Shown in pieces: positions 1-6,581 of a DNA stretch of 12,689 nucleotides. The notes under the pieces were generated by a model. That model ran no database searches and was not told the DNA's origin. It saw only the letters and a list, made by a program, of their open reading frames with translations. The translations under genes were made by a program, and so were the position numbers. The DNA is from Acetobacteraceae bacterium. Its GTDB lineage: Bacteria; Pseudomonadota; Alphaproteobacteria; Zavarziniales; Zavarziniaceae. The stretch lies in NCBI GenBank assembly GCA_947379865.1, contig CANCOY010000102.1:1-12689 (forward strand), in the 5' to 3' direction. Each line of letters begins with the position of its first letter. Within the stretch, counting starts at the first letter, position 1.

Positions 1-158
1 GCTATAGAGATGCCTGTAGCATTCAACAATCTAATAAAAATTTTACTTACAAGAAGTTATGATTTGGTGTATGTCCAATGCTATGCGGAAAAATTCTAGA
101 CATATCTGCATGAGTGCACGCCAGTCACACAGCACCGTAAAAATCTGCCCTAAAGATA

Positions 159-187
159 TTGCATTTCAGCTGATGGTTTTCTAGTAT
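159..187 (+). promoter_or_regulatory. Candidate promoter of the MucR-type gene
   Basis: TTGCAT at 159-164 and TAGTAT at 182-187 are separated by 17 bases, which fits a sigma-70-type -35/-10 pair with 3/6 and 4/6 matches. Transcription would start near 194, leaving an untranslated leader of about 105 bases that contains the direct repeats at 201-232. This is pattern matching only. Confidence 0.3.
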
Positions 188-200
188 CAAACAAGGGTTA

Positions 201-232
201 AGCACCCGCACTTGTGATTTAGCAGCCGCACT
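201..232 (+). repeat. Two 12-bp direct repeats spaced 20 bp, possible operator
   Basis: AGCACCCGCACT (201-212) and AGCAGCCGCACT (221-232) differ at one base and start exactly 20 bp apart, about two helical turns, so both copies face the same side of the DNA. They lie about 70-100 bases upstream of the MucR-type start codon. A shorter inverted pair (221-225 with 247-251) overlaps the second copy. The spacing suggests a cooperative protein-binding site; which protein is not known. Confidence 0.4.
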
Positions 233-300
233 CCCATATGGTAAAGCTGCTTTAATGAACTGAGTTGTGGTGTAACGGACACAAAAAAGGACACCGAGCC

Positions 301-783
301 ATGAATGCGACCCCAGAGAAAAACACAACCACGCCCCACGAAGAGCTAGTCACACTTTCCGGGGAGATCGTTGCAGCTTATGTCTCGGCCAATACTGTTG
401 GCATCGAGAATCTTCCGTCTCTGATCCAGTCGGTCTATTCCGCCCTGGCAACACTGAATTCACCTGCCGCCCCTGCAGCGGCGGCAGAGGAGGCTCGCCG
501 TCCGGCGGTGCCCATCCGGCGTTCAGTTTCTGATGATGCCGTGATCTGTCTTGAATGCGGATCGACACAGAAGATGCTCAAGCGGCATCTGCGGGCGCGC
601 CACGGCATCTCGCCGTCGGACTACCGCAGCCGCTGGAATCTTCCCTATGATTATCCGCTGATCGCGCCGAACTACAGCGCAACCCGTTCACGCCTTGCGG
701 CGGAATCTGGCCTTGGTCGCGCCCCTGCGGAACCCGCGCCCAAATCGGGTCGCAAGCCGGGCCGGCCCAAGAAGTCAGCCTAA
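301..783 (+). CDS. mucR: MucR/Ros family zinc-finger transcriptional regulator
   Basis: This 160-residue protein belongs to the Ros/MucR family of alphaproteobacterial regulators, which bind AT-rich DNA and act mostly as repressors of surface polysaccharide, motility and cell-cycle genes. The family zinc finger is visible as C83-x2-C86-x9-H96-x4-H101, followed by the typical RARHG, SPSDYR and RWNLP segments (about 98-119). Residues 1-75 form the less conserved oligomerisation part, ending in an alanine/proline-rich linker. The C-terminal tail (about 148-160) is very basic and contains KPGRPKK, which resembles an AT-hook; this is not a standard part of the family. ATG 301 was chosen because AAAAAGGA lies nine bases upstream; an in-frame TTG at 265 would add a poor N-terminus. 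The family call is firm, while its targets here are unknown and need not include the catabolic genes nearby. Confidence 0.92.
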   Translation: MNATPEKNTTTPHEELVTLSGEIVAAYVSANTVGIENLPSLIQSVYSALATLNSPAAPAAAAEEARRPAVPIRRSVSDDAVICLECGSTQKMLKRHLRARHGISPSDYRSRWNLPYDYPLIAPNYSATRSRLAAESGLGRAPAEPAPKSGRKPGRPKKSA

Positions 784-796
784 GAAACCGTACAAC

Positions 797-830
797 CCTC
801 TTGGGCGATGCCTGAGCATCACCCAAGAGG
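797..830. terminator. Hairpin between convergent genes
   Basis: CCTCTTGGG (797-805) pairs with CCCAAGAGG (822-830), and inside it GATGC (807-811) pairs with GCATC (816-820) around a CTGA loop, with one C-A mismatch. The 14-bp stem sits between the stop codons of the MucR-type gene and the acyl-CoA dehydrogenase that converges on it. There is no T-run on the plus side, so it may act as a bidirectional or factor-assisted terminator. Confidence 0.7.
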
Positions 831-839
831 ATTCTGCGT

Positions 840-1985
840 TTAGCGCAGGCCCAGGCCGCGGGCGATCATCCCGCGCAGGATCTCGCGGGTGCCACCACGC
901 AGCGAGAATGACGGGGCCGACATCACCGTCTGCGCCAGAACCGCTGCATAGCCTTCGGCGCTGCCAAGGTCGGGCTCGGCCGCGATCACCAACCTGGCGA
1001 TCTCGGGTATCTCCTGCTCCAGCACATTTCCCATGTCCTTCACCACGGCGGCCTCAATAGCCGGGTCCTGGCCGGCTTCAAGCATGCCTGCGATGGAACG
1101 CGACAGCCGCCTGAGGGTGAGGATATGCGCCGACAGCCGGCCAATGGCCTCTGCCGCCCGGTCTGAGGGGTCCGGTCCGATGGCCCGCACAAGCTCCACC
1201 AGCAGCGCAAATGAAGACAGGAACCGCTCGGGGCCGCTGCGCTCATAGGCCAGCTCGCCGGTCACCTGCCGCCAGCCATCGCCAAGCTTGCCAAGCAGCG
1301 CTTCCTCGGGAAGCAGGACATCCTTGAAGACGACCTCGTTGAAGTGATGCCCACCCTTCATGTCGATGATCGGGCGCACCTCTATGCCGGGGGTCTGCAT
1401 ATCTACCAGAAACTGGCTGGCTCCGGCGTGGCGGTCGTCGCTCTTTGCGTCGGTCTTGCAGAACAGGATCATGAAATTGGCGCGGTGGGCGCCAGAGGTC
1501 CAGACCTTGGTTCCGTTAACCAGATAGCCGCCCTGGACTGCCGTAGCCCTGGTTCGTGCCGCCGCCAGATCGGAACCTGAATCAGGTTCGCTCATGCCGA
1601 TGCAGAAATAGCATTCCCCGGCGGCGATACGCGGCAGGATGGCCTGGCGCTGGGCCTCGGTACCAAAGCGGATCAGGCTTGGCCCGCTCTGCCGGTCGGC
1701 AATCCAATGGGCGCCCACGGGGGCGCCGGCGGCCAGCAATTCCTCGATCACCACATAGCGCTCAAAGGCGCTGCGCTCATGGCCGCCATACTGCTTTGGC
1801 CAGGTCATGCCGATCCAACCCTGGGCGGCGAGTTTGCGGGAGAAGCTCTCGTCCCAGTTGGACCAGGGGTCAAGGCGGTCACGCGGACCAAGATCTGGCA
1901 TCTCGCGCTTCAGGAAGTCGCGCACCTCGGCCCGCAGGGCTTCGGCAGCGGGGGACGGCGGCGGCGGGGCAAAGGAAAGGCTCAT
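840..1985 (-). CDS. Acyl-CoA dehydrogenase, large (alpha-type) subunit
   Basis: This 381-residue flavoprotein should introduce a 2,3-double bond into an acyl-CoA thioester, passing electrons to electron-transfer flavoprotein in the cytoplasm. The N-terminal helical domain spans about 10-125. The middle beta domain carries MSEPDSGSD (131-139) and VWTSGAH (161-167), which contact FAD and substrate. The C-terminal domain ends in GGTREILRGMIARGLGL. The usual medium-chain catalytic glutamate position near the C-terminus is occupied by glycine, so the base is more likely E248 in AYERSG, as in isovaleryl-CoA dehydrogenase and many FadE proteins. AAGGAGTA (complement of 1991-1998) lies six bases before the start codon. 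The gene follows the short paralogue by 22 bases, so the two are almost certainly co-transcribed and probably form one alpha2beta2 enzyme. The substrate is unknown. Confidence 0.9.
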   Translation of the reverse strand: MSLSFAPPPPSPAAEALRAEVRDFLKREMPDLGPRDRLDPWSNWDESFSRKLAAQGWIGMTWPKQYGGHERSAFERYVVIEELLAAGAPVGAHWIADRQSGPSLIRFGTEAQRQAILPRIAAGECYFCIGMSEPDSGSDLAAARTRATAVQGGYLVNGTKVWTSGAHRANFMILFCKTDAKSDDRHAGASQFLVDMQTPGIEVRPIIDMKGGHHFNEVVFKDVLLPEEALLGKLGDGWRQVTGELAYERSGPERFLSSFALLVELVRAIGPDPSDRAAEAIGRLSAHILTLRRLSRSIAGMLEAGQDPAIEAAVVKDMGNVLEQEIPEIARLVIAAEPDLGSAEGYAAVLAQTVMSAPSFSLRGGTREILRGMIARGLGLR

Positions 1986-2007
1986 CAGGATACTCCTTGG
2001 TCCCGGC

Positions 2008-3057
2008 TCAGGCGGCCGTCAGAAAAGTCCACAGATCATCGGCACCCGCTGCCACAGCAGCACGCCCAACCACGCGCTGCCATTCGGCCTCGTTGCCAAA
2101 CTCATCCCGCCACGCCCACAGGCGCCGGCTGGCGCGATGCAGATCATATTCGCGGGTAAAGCCGATGGCGCCATGGGCCTGGTGGGCAATGGCTGCCGCC
2201 TGGCCTGCCGCTTCGCCAGCCCTGGCCTTGGCGGCTGCAACCAGCACCGGTCGGCCCGCATCCAGGCCATCTGCCGCAAGCCCCAGTGCGGCCTCGGCCG
2301 CCGCCGAATGCTCCGCCATGACAGCCAGCATGTGCTGGATCGCCTGAAAGCGGCCGATGGGCTTGCCAAACTGCACACGGGTATTGACGTAATCAATGGT
2401 GAGATCGAGGAGAAAGCGCACCGCCCCGGCGATCTGGGCCGTCCGCATGGCGGCACCAAGCCGGCGAAGGCCTGCCGCATCAACGGGTGAGGGGGCCACG
2501 ACGCCGGCATCCAGGGTGGCGGCGATGGTGATCGTATCGCGCGGCTCCGAGGCAAGATTTGTCCCCGGGCGAAGCGAGACCTGGTCTGGGTTCACCAGCG
2601 CCAGCACCGGGCCATCCGGGCTGTCCGCCAGAAGCACCAAACCGGCGGCATGGCGTGCCCAGGGCACTCGCGCCGCCTCACCCTCAATCCACCAGCCTGC
2701 GCCCTGTCTGCGGGCGGCAAAGGCACCGCCCGCCGCAGGGGCGATGGTCAGCGGGCCTGCGGCCACCTTCAGGCCAGCGCGGCCCAGCAGGTGGCCAGCG
2801 ATCATGGTTTCAGCAAGGGGCAGGGGCAGGCGGGCATGGCCTGCGACATTCAGCACCACCAGCGCATCAGATGCCTCCAGCCCGGCGCCGCCGGCGGCCT
2901 CGGGCGTCATGGCGCCAGCCAGACCACTTTCTTCAACTGCGGCCCACAGGGCGGCGGGCCAGGTGCCGGCCTCGGCAGCCTCGTGGGTTTCCTTGTGAAG
3001 ATGGTCGGCAAAGAGGCGCTCGGCGGTGGCGCGCAACAGGTCGCTGGTCTCGCTCAT
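2008..3057 (-). CDS. Acyl-CoA dehydrogenase, short (beta-type) subunit
   Basis: This 349-residue acyl-CoA dehydrogenase-fold protein is shorter than the usual 380-400 residues. The C-terminal helical domain is well kept: RVQFGKPIGRFQAIQH (227-242) and the HQAHGAIGFTREYDLH segment (292-307) are the parts that bind the ADP half of FAD across the dimer interface. The middle domain is degenerate: no SEPxxGSD motif is visible, and the HER-type catalytic glutamate of its partner is absent. That pattern matches the beta chains of heteromeric dehydrogenases such as mycobacterial cholesterol side-chain enzymes or the PimD side of PimCD. It is the first gene of the unit, 22 bases before the alpha gene. 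GGAGG (complement of 3062-3066) lies close to the ATG. I infer that it supports FAD binding in a mixed complex and is inactive alone. Confidence 0.87.
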   Translation of the reverse strand: MSETSDLLRATAERLFADHLHKETHEAAEAGTWPAALWAAVEESGLAGAMTPEAAGGAGLEASDALVVLNVAGHARLPLPLAETMIAGHLLGRAGLKVAAGPLTIAPAAGGAFAARRQGAGWWIEGEAARVPWARHAAGLVLLADSPDGPVLALVNPDQVSLRPGTNLASEPRDTITIAATLDAGVVAPSPVDAAGLRRLGAAMRTAQIAGAVRFLLDLTIDYVNTRVQFGKPIGRFQAIQHMLAVMAEHSAAAEAALGLAADGLDAGRPVLVAAAKARAGEAAGQAAAIAHQAHGAIGFTREYDLHRASRRLWAWRDEFGNEAEWQRVVGRAAVAAGADDLWTFLTAA

Positions 3058-3267
3058 GTTTCCTCCCTGTGGCCTGGCCGGTGGCCTGGCCGGTGGCCTG
3101 GGCTTGATAGATCAACCCTTGCTTTGTGAACTAGACGCCGCACCCGCTGCTGGCAAGAGACATCCGCTTCCCCCTTGTGCCCTGACCGGGGAGGCATTAC
3201 CCCCGTCAGGATACTTCAACCGATGATCGTTGGCCCAGAGGCCGGCTTAACAGGGCAGGGAAACAGC
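3058..3267. promoter_or_regulatory. Divergent control region between two acyl-CoA operons
   Basis: These 210 bases separate the start of the minus-strand dehydrogenase pair from the plus-strand HSD10-like operon, so both promoters must lie here. I see a 12-bp tandem repeat (3069-3101) and a small palindrome, TTGAT-AG-ATCAA (3104-3115), which could be an operator. No -35/-10 pair on either strand is good enough to name. A single regulator bound in the middle could control both operons. Confidence 0.55.
3069..3101. repeat. 12-bp tandem repeat, 2.75 copies
   Basis: The unit GTGGCCTGGCCG starts at 3069, 3081 and 3093. Two copies are perfect and the third matches for nine bases. The array begins about 12 bases upstream of the acyl-CoA dehydrogenase start codon, right next to its ribosome-binding site, so it lies in that operon's leader. 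The unit itself contains GGCC half-sites that could fold back on each other. Confidence 0.85.
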
Positions 3268-4026
3268 ATGAAGATCGACGGCATTTCCGCCATCGTCACG
3301 GGTGGCGCCTCCGGGCTTGGACTGGCAACGGCTGAGCGGCTTGCCGCCGGTGGGGCGCGGGTCACCATCTGCGACCTGCCGACGTCGGCCGGTGCAGAGG
3401 TGGCGACACGGATTGGTGGGCGTTTTGTCGCCGCTGATGTGACCGATGGCCCCCAGATGGAGGCGGTGATTGCGGCCGCTTCGGCCGATGGCCCGCTGCG
3501 CGCCGTTGTTCACTGTGCTGGCCGTGGTGGCCCGGTGCGCCTGGTCGAGAAGAATGGCATGCCGGGCTCGCTCGAAGCCTATGAGGCGGTTGTGCGCCTC
3601 AATCTGGTGGGCAGCTTCAATGTCCTGCGTCTTGCCGCCGCAGCCATGGCAGCGGCCGAGCCTGTGGATGGTGAACGGGGCGTCTGCATCATGACGGCTT
3701 CAATTGCCGGTTATGAAGGTCAGATCGGCCAGGTGCCTTATGCCTCGTCCAAGGCGGGTATCATTGGCATGACTTTGGTTGCCGCCCGCGACGTTGCCAG
3801 TCGCCTGATCCGTGTCTGCACCATTGCACCGGGCACCTTTGATACGCCTCTTCTGGCCAGGCTCTCGGCCGACGTGCGTCAGTCGCTGGGCGCGGCCGTG
3901 CCCAATCCCTCCCGCCTTGGTCGGCCGGACGAATTTGCCGCCCTTGCCGTACACATTGTCGAGAACCAGATGTTGAATGGTGAGACCATCCGCCTCGACG
4001 GCGCCCTGCGCATGCCACCGCGCTGA
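3268..4026 (+). CDS. HSD10-like 3-hydroxyacyl-CoA dehydrogenase (SDR family)
   Basis: This 252-residue short-chain dehydrogenase closely resembles the type II 3-hydroxyacyl-CoA / 3-hydroxy-2-methylbutyryl-CoA dehydrogenase group (human HSD17B10), which oxidises hydroxyacyl-CoA to ketoacyl-CoA and also accepts some steroids. The cofactor motif TGGASGLG is at 11-18. An aspartate ends the second beta strand (CDLP), which favours NAD. The catalytic set is S145, Y158 and K162 (YASSK). Signature stretches of the group are present: FNVLRLAA, IAPGTFDTPLL, PSRLGRPDEFA and LNGETIRLDGALRM. The start at 3268 gives the family's usual N-terminus; earlier in-frame starts only add an unconserved tail, and the ribosome-binding site is weak. 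It leads an operon with the DUF169 gene 40 bases downstream. The group is clear, but the substrate may be branched or cyclic acyl-CoA. Confidence 0.9.
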   Translation: MKIDGISAIVTGGASGLGLATAERLAAGGARVTICDLPTSAGAEVATRIGGRFVAADVTDGPQMEAVIAAASADGPLRAVVHCAGRGGPVRLVEKNGMPGSLEAYEAVVRLNLVGSFNVLRLAAAAMAAAEPVDGERGVCIMTASIAGYEGQIGQVPYASSKAGIIGMTLVAARDVASRLIRVCTIAPGTFDTPLLARLSADVRQSLGAAVPNPSRLGRPDEFAALAVHIVENQMLNGETIRLDGALRMPPR

Positions 4027-4066
4027 CCCGACGCCAAGTTAAACAAACAAAACATGGGAGGGACTT

Positions 4067-4852
4067 ATGGCAACCGACTTGGCAACTGACTGGGCAAAAC
4101 TCTCGGCAGACCTCGAACGGACACTGAAGCTGCGGGCTGCACCCTTTGGTATGAAGCTCTATGAGAACAGCGCCGATATGGAGGCAATCCCCAAGGTCCG
4201 ACGCCCCAAGGCCGTACACACGCTGGACCAGGTTGTCGGTCAGGCCGCTCGCCTTGGCTGGACGGTTGGCATCACGGCTGACGATCTTGTGGGTGCCCAG
4301 TGCCGGGCCGTCGTCGGGCTTGGTGGCGCCAAGGACGAGGAATGGCAGTCGGGACGCCAGATGAAGGGTGTCTGGTACGACACTGAAGAAGATACGCGCG
4401 CCCATCAGGCCGCCATGCATTGCGTTCCTGATGGAAAGTTTCAGGCGCTTGCGGTTTCTCCGCTGGCAGCAGGGCGCCTGGATCCACCGGATATCGCTTT
4501 GTTCTATGCCACGCCCGGGGCGATGATCTATTTCATCAACGGCCTGCAATATGCCGGTTATCGCAAATTCGAATGGGGCGTTGTGGGCGAGAGCGCCTGT
4601 GCGGATTCATGGGGGCGGGCGCTTACCACCCGCGAACCCAGCCTCTCGATCCCCTGCTTTGCCGAGCGCCGCTATGGTGGCGTGCTGGACGACGAAATGC
4701 TCATGGCTTTGCCGCCAGACCAGCTGGAAAAGGCCCTGGATGGTATGGCCGCGCTTTCCAAAAATGGCCTGCGCTATCCGTTCCCGCAATATGGCGTCCA
4801 GCAGGACGTGCGGGCCGGCATGGCCGCAAGCTACCCAACCCGCGCAGTCTGA
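4067..4852 (+). CDS. DUF169 family protein (COG2043)
   Basis: This 261-residue cytoplasmic protein matches the layout of the DUF169 family, which has no established function. Family-like features are the early APFGMKLYE segment (25-33), LVGAQCRAVVGL (74-85), SPLAAGRLDPPDIALFYATPGAM (split across 131-153), and the closing IPCFAERRYGG with DDEMLMALP (195-216). Four cysteines lie at 79, 119, 178 and 197; C79, C178 and C197 fall in conserved-looking stretches and might bind a metal or cofactor, which is inference. There is no signal peptide or membrane segment. GGGAGGG sits four bases before ATG 4067. It lies between an HSD10-like dehydrogenase and an acyl-CoA dehydrogenase, spaced 40 and 89 bases, which ties it to CoA-thioester catabolism. 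Family membership is fairly sure; the role is open. Confidence 0.8.
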   Translation: MATDLATDWAKLSADLERTLKLRAAPFGMKLYENSADMEAIPKVRRPKAVHTLDQVVGQAARLGWTVGITADDLVGAQCRAVVGLGGAKDEEWQSGRQMKGVWYDTEEDTRAHQAAMHCVPDGKFQALAVSPLAAGRLDPPDIALFYATPGAMIYFINGLQYAGYRKFEWGVVGESACADSWGRALTTREPSLSIPCFAERRYGGVLDDEMLMALPPDQLEKALDGMAALSKNGLRYPFPQYGVQQDVRAGMAASYPTRAV

Positions 4853-4941
4853 TCACGCCAGCCGGGCCACCTTGCGAGACCCCGGCCGCCGGAAGCAGAA
4901 TGCCTAACAACCGACCCTCAGGGGCCGCTGGAGGATTGAAC

Positions 4942-6141
4942 GTGCAACTTGCTCTTACCGCCGAAGACGAGAAGTTCCGCCACGAGGTCAGGGCTTTCCT
5001 GGCCGCCGAACTGCCGCGCGATATTGCCGAGGCAAAATCTGTCGGCATTGGCGTCTCGAAGGAACTTACCAAGCGCTGGTATCGCATCCTGCATGACAAG
5101 GGCTGGATTGCCCCGGCCTGGCCAGCCCAGTTCGGTGGCACGGGCTGGACGCTGACCCAGCGTCATATCTGGCAGGAAGAAGCCGCCAGTGCCGGCGCGC
5201 CGCCACTGCCGCCCTTTGGCCTCTCCATGGTTGGCCCCGTGATCTACACGTTCGGCAATGAGGCGCAGAAGGCACAGCATCTACCGGGCATCCTCTCGGG
5301 CGATACCTGGTGGTGCCAGGGCTATTCCGAGCCGGGTTCCGGCTCTGACCTTGCCTCGCTGAAGACACGGGCCGTGCGCGATGGGGATGATTACATCGTC
5401 AACGGCCAGAAGATCTGGACGTCTTATGCCCACGAGGCCGACTGGATCTTTGCCCTTGTGCGCACCAGCGACCAGGGCAAGGCGCAGGAAGGCATCTCGT
5501 TCCTGCTGATCGACATGAGGACCCCGGGGATCCAGGTGCGGCCGCTCGTCTCCATCGACGAACTGCATCATCTGAACGAAGTCTTTTTTACCGATGTGCG
5601 GGTGCCGGTTTCCAATCGCATTGGCGAGGAGAACAAGGGCTGGACCTATGCCAAGTTCCTGCTCGCCCACGAGCGGACGGGCATCGCCAATGTGCCCGAA
5701 TCAAAGCGGGCGGTTGAAACAATCAAGGAAATCGCCCGGATCGAGCGGTCTGATTCTGGTGGCGCCCTGTTGGACGAGCCTGATTTCCGTCAGCGCCTTT
5801 CAGAGATCGAGATCACCCTGGCGGCGCTGGAGGTCACGAACCTGCGAATCCTGGCCGACGCCGCCGCCGGGCGTCCGGTGGGCGAACAGTCGTCCATGCT
5901 CAAGGTGGTGGGAACCGAAGTCAGCCAGGCGCTAGAGACCCTGGCGATCGAGGCCATCGACCATTATGTGGCCCCGTCACAGAAGGATCGGCTGGAGGGG
6001 CGCAGCAATGCACCACTGGTTGGCCCGGACCACGCCGAGACAGCCTTTGTCAGCTATGCCTTTGGTCGGGCGAGCACGATTTATGGCGGATCAAACGAGA
6101 TCCAGCGCAACATCATGGTCAAGGCCGTCCTCGGCCTTTGA
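4942..6141 (+). CDS. Acyl-CoA dehydrogenase, PimC-like large subunit
   Basis: This 399-residue dehydrogenase is very close in pattern to the pimeloyl-CoA dehydrogenase large subunit (PimC) group, which acts on dicarboxyl-CoA or ring-derived acyl-CoA esters in alphaproteobacteria. Motifs in order are GWIAPAWPAQFGGTGW in the N-terminal domain, FGLSMVGPVIYTFG, YSEPGSGSDLASLKT (from 128), KIWTS, FFTDVRVPVSNRIGEENKGW, and the C-terminal IYGGSNEIQRNIMVKAVLGL. The likely catalytic base is E244 in the HERTG segment, since the medium-chain-type position is glycine. The GTG at 4942 was chosen because GGAGG (4930-4934) lies seven bases upstream; the in-frame TTG at 4936 is too close to it. It is the last gene of its operon. 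PimC normally works with a PimD beta chain, which is absent from this operon; the only beta-type chain in the window is at 2008-3057. Confidence 0.9.
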   Translation: MQLALTAEDEKFRHEVRAFLAAELPRDIAEAKSVGIGVSKELTKRWYRILHDKGWIAPAWPAQFGGTGWTLTQRHIWQEEAASAGAPPLPPFGLSMVGPVIYTFGNEAQKAQHLPGILSGDTWWCQGYSEPGSGSDLASLKTRAVRDGDDYIVNGQKIWTSYAHEADWIFALVRTSDQGKAQEGISFLLIDMRTPGIQVRPLVSIDELHHLNEVFFTDVRVPVSNRIGEENKGWTYAKFLLAHERTGIANVPESKRAVETIKEIARIERSDSGGALLDEPDFRQRLSEIEITLAALEVTNLRILADAAAGRPVGEQSSMLKVVGTEVSQALETLAIEAIDHYVAPSQKDRLEGRSNAPLVGPDHAETAFVSYAFGRASTIYGGSNEIQRNIMVKAVLGL

Positions 6142-6153
6142 CCGCTGATGATG

Positions 6154-6179
6154 CCGCGCCAGCCTTGTGGCTGGCGCGG
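6154..6179. terminator. Perfect 11-bp hairpin after the PimC-like gene
   Basis: CCGCGCCAGCC (6154-6164) pairs perfectly with GGCTGGCGCGG (6169-6179) around a TTGT loop, 12 bases after the dehydrogenase stop codon. Only two T residues follow, so it is not a canonical U-tract terminator, but its strength and position between convergent genes (the HU gene ends at 6225) suit a transcript end in both directions. Confidence 0.75.
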
Positions 6180-6224
6180 TTGCAGCCCCCTGGACCAGCC
6201 AGCGGGGTGCTTTGGGTCCGGCTA

Positions 6225-6500
6225 TCAGCCGTTGACCGCATCCTTGAGCGCCTTGGCAGGCGTGAACTTCGCGGCAGAAGAAGCGGCGATCTGGATGGTT
6301 TCGCCGGTACGCGGATTGCGGCCAGCGCGGGCGCTGCGCTTGGTCACGCCGAACGTGCCGAAGCCGGCGATCCGGACCTCGTCGCCCGACTTGAGCGCTG
6401 CGGAAATGGCATCAAAAGCGGCAGCGACGGCCTTCTCGGCGGCAGTCTTGGGCATGGAAGTGGCGGCGGCAACATGGGCCACGAGGTCGGATGAGTTCAT
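6225..6500 (-). CDS. hup: HU family DNA-binding protein
   Basis: This 91-residue protein is a standard HU-type histone-like protein that dimerises, bends DNA and compacts the nucleoid. It has the helix-turn-helix dimer core (1-40), the GFGTF segment (46-50), the DNA-gripping beta arm with RAGRNPRTGE (58-67) whose P63 is the residue that inserts between base pairs, and the FTPAKALKDAVN end. Length and motifs are as expected; it is closer to HU than to IHF subunits because it has the plain RNPRTGE arm and no family-specific insertion. AAAGGGA (complement of 6508-6514) precedes ATG 6500. It follows the exported-protein gene by 81 bases on the same strand, with a loose hairpin between them, so it may have its own promoter. 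There is no visible functional link to the flanking catabolic genes. Confidence 0.95.
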   Translation of the reverse strand: MNSSDLVAHVAAATSMPKTAAEKAVAAAFDAISAALKSGDEVRIAGFGTFGVTKRSARAGRNPRTGETIQIAASSAAKFTPAKALKDAVNG

Positions 6501-6546
6501 GTCTGGATCCCTTTCGCTGAGCGAGCACCTGCGTCTGTATCGCCAG

Positions 6547-6576
6547 CCGGGCGTTAAGGCAATGGCTCAAGCCCGG
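6547..6576. repeat. Loose inverted repeat between the exported-protein and HU genes
   Basis: CCGGGC (6547-6552) pairs with GCCCGG (6571-6576) around an 18-base loop. It lies just downstream of the exported-protein stop codon on the minus strand and upstream of HU. It may weaken read-through between the two genes. No T-run follows on either strand, so a terminator role is uncertain. Confidence 0.3.
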
Positions 6577-6581
6577 AAGGC

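Larger units (their letters stand above)
1..300. promoter_or_regulatory. AT-rich leader and control region of the MucR-type gene
   Basis: No convincing gene lies here. Base composition is clearly richer in A and T than anywhere else in the window, with several TA steps and an A/T palindrome-like run at 35-45. MucR/Ros proteins are known to bind AT-rich DNA with TA steps, often in front of their own gene, so autoregulation is a reasonable inference. A candidate promoter (159-187) and a pair of direct repeats (201-232) are listed separately. An imperfect inverted repeat (1-7 with 14-20, one mismatch) is at the window edge and may belong to an upstream unit. Confidence 0.55.

Noticed and set aside
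3104..3115. FNR/ANR-type box (TTGAT...ATCAA)
   Set aside because: The arms match, but the spacer is 2 bases instead of the required 4, so it is only a small palindrome.
4573..4941. N-terminal extension of the PimC-like dehydrogenase
   Set aside because: The upstream open frame overlaps the DUF169 gene and encodes nothing recognisable; GTG 4942 has a well-placed GGAGG and gives the normal family length.
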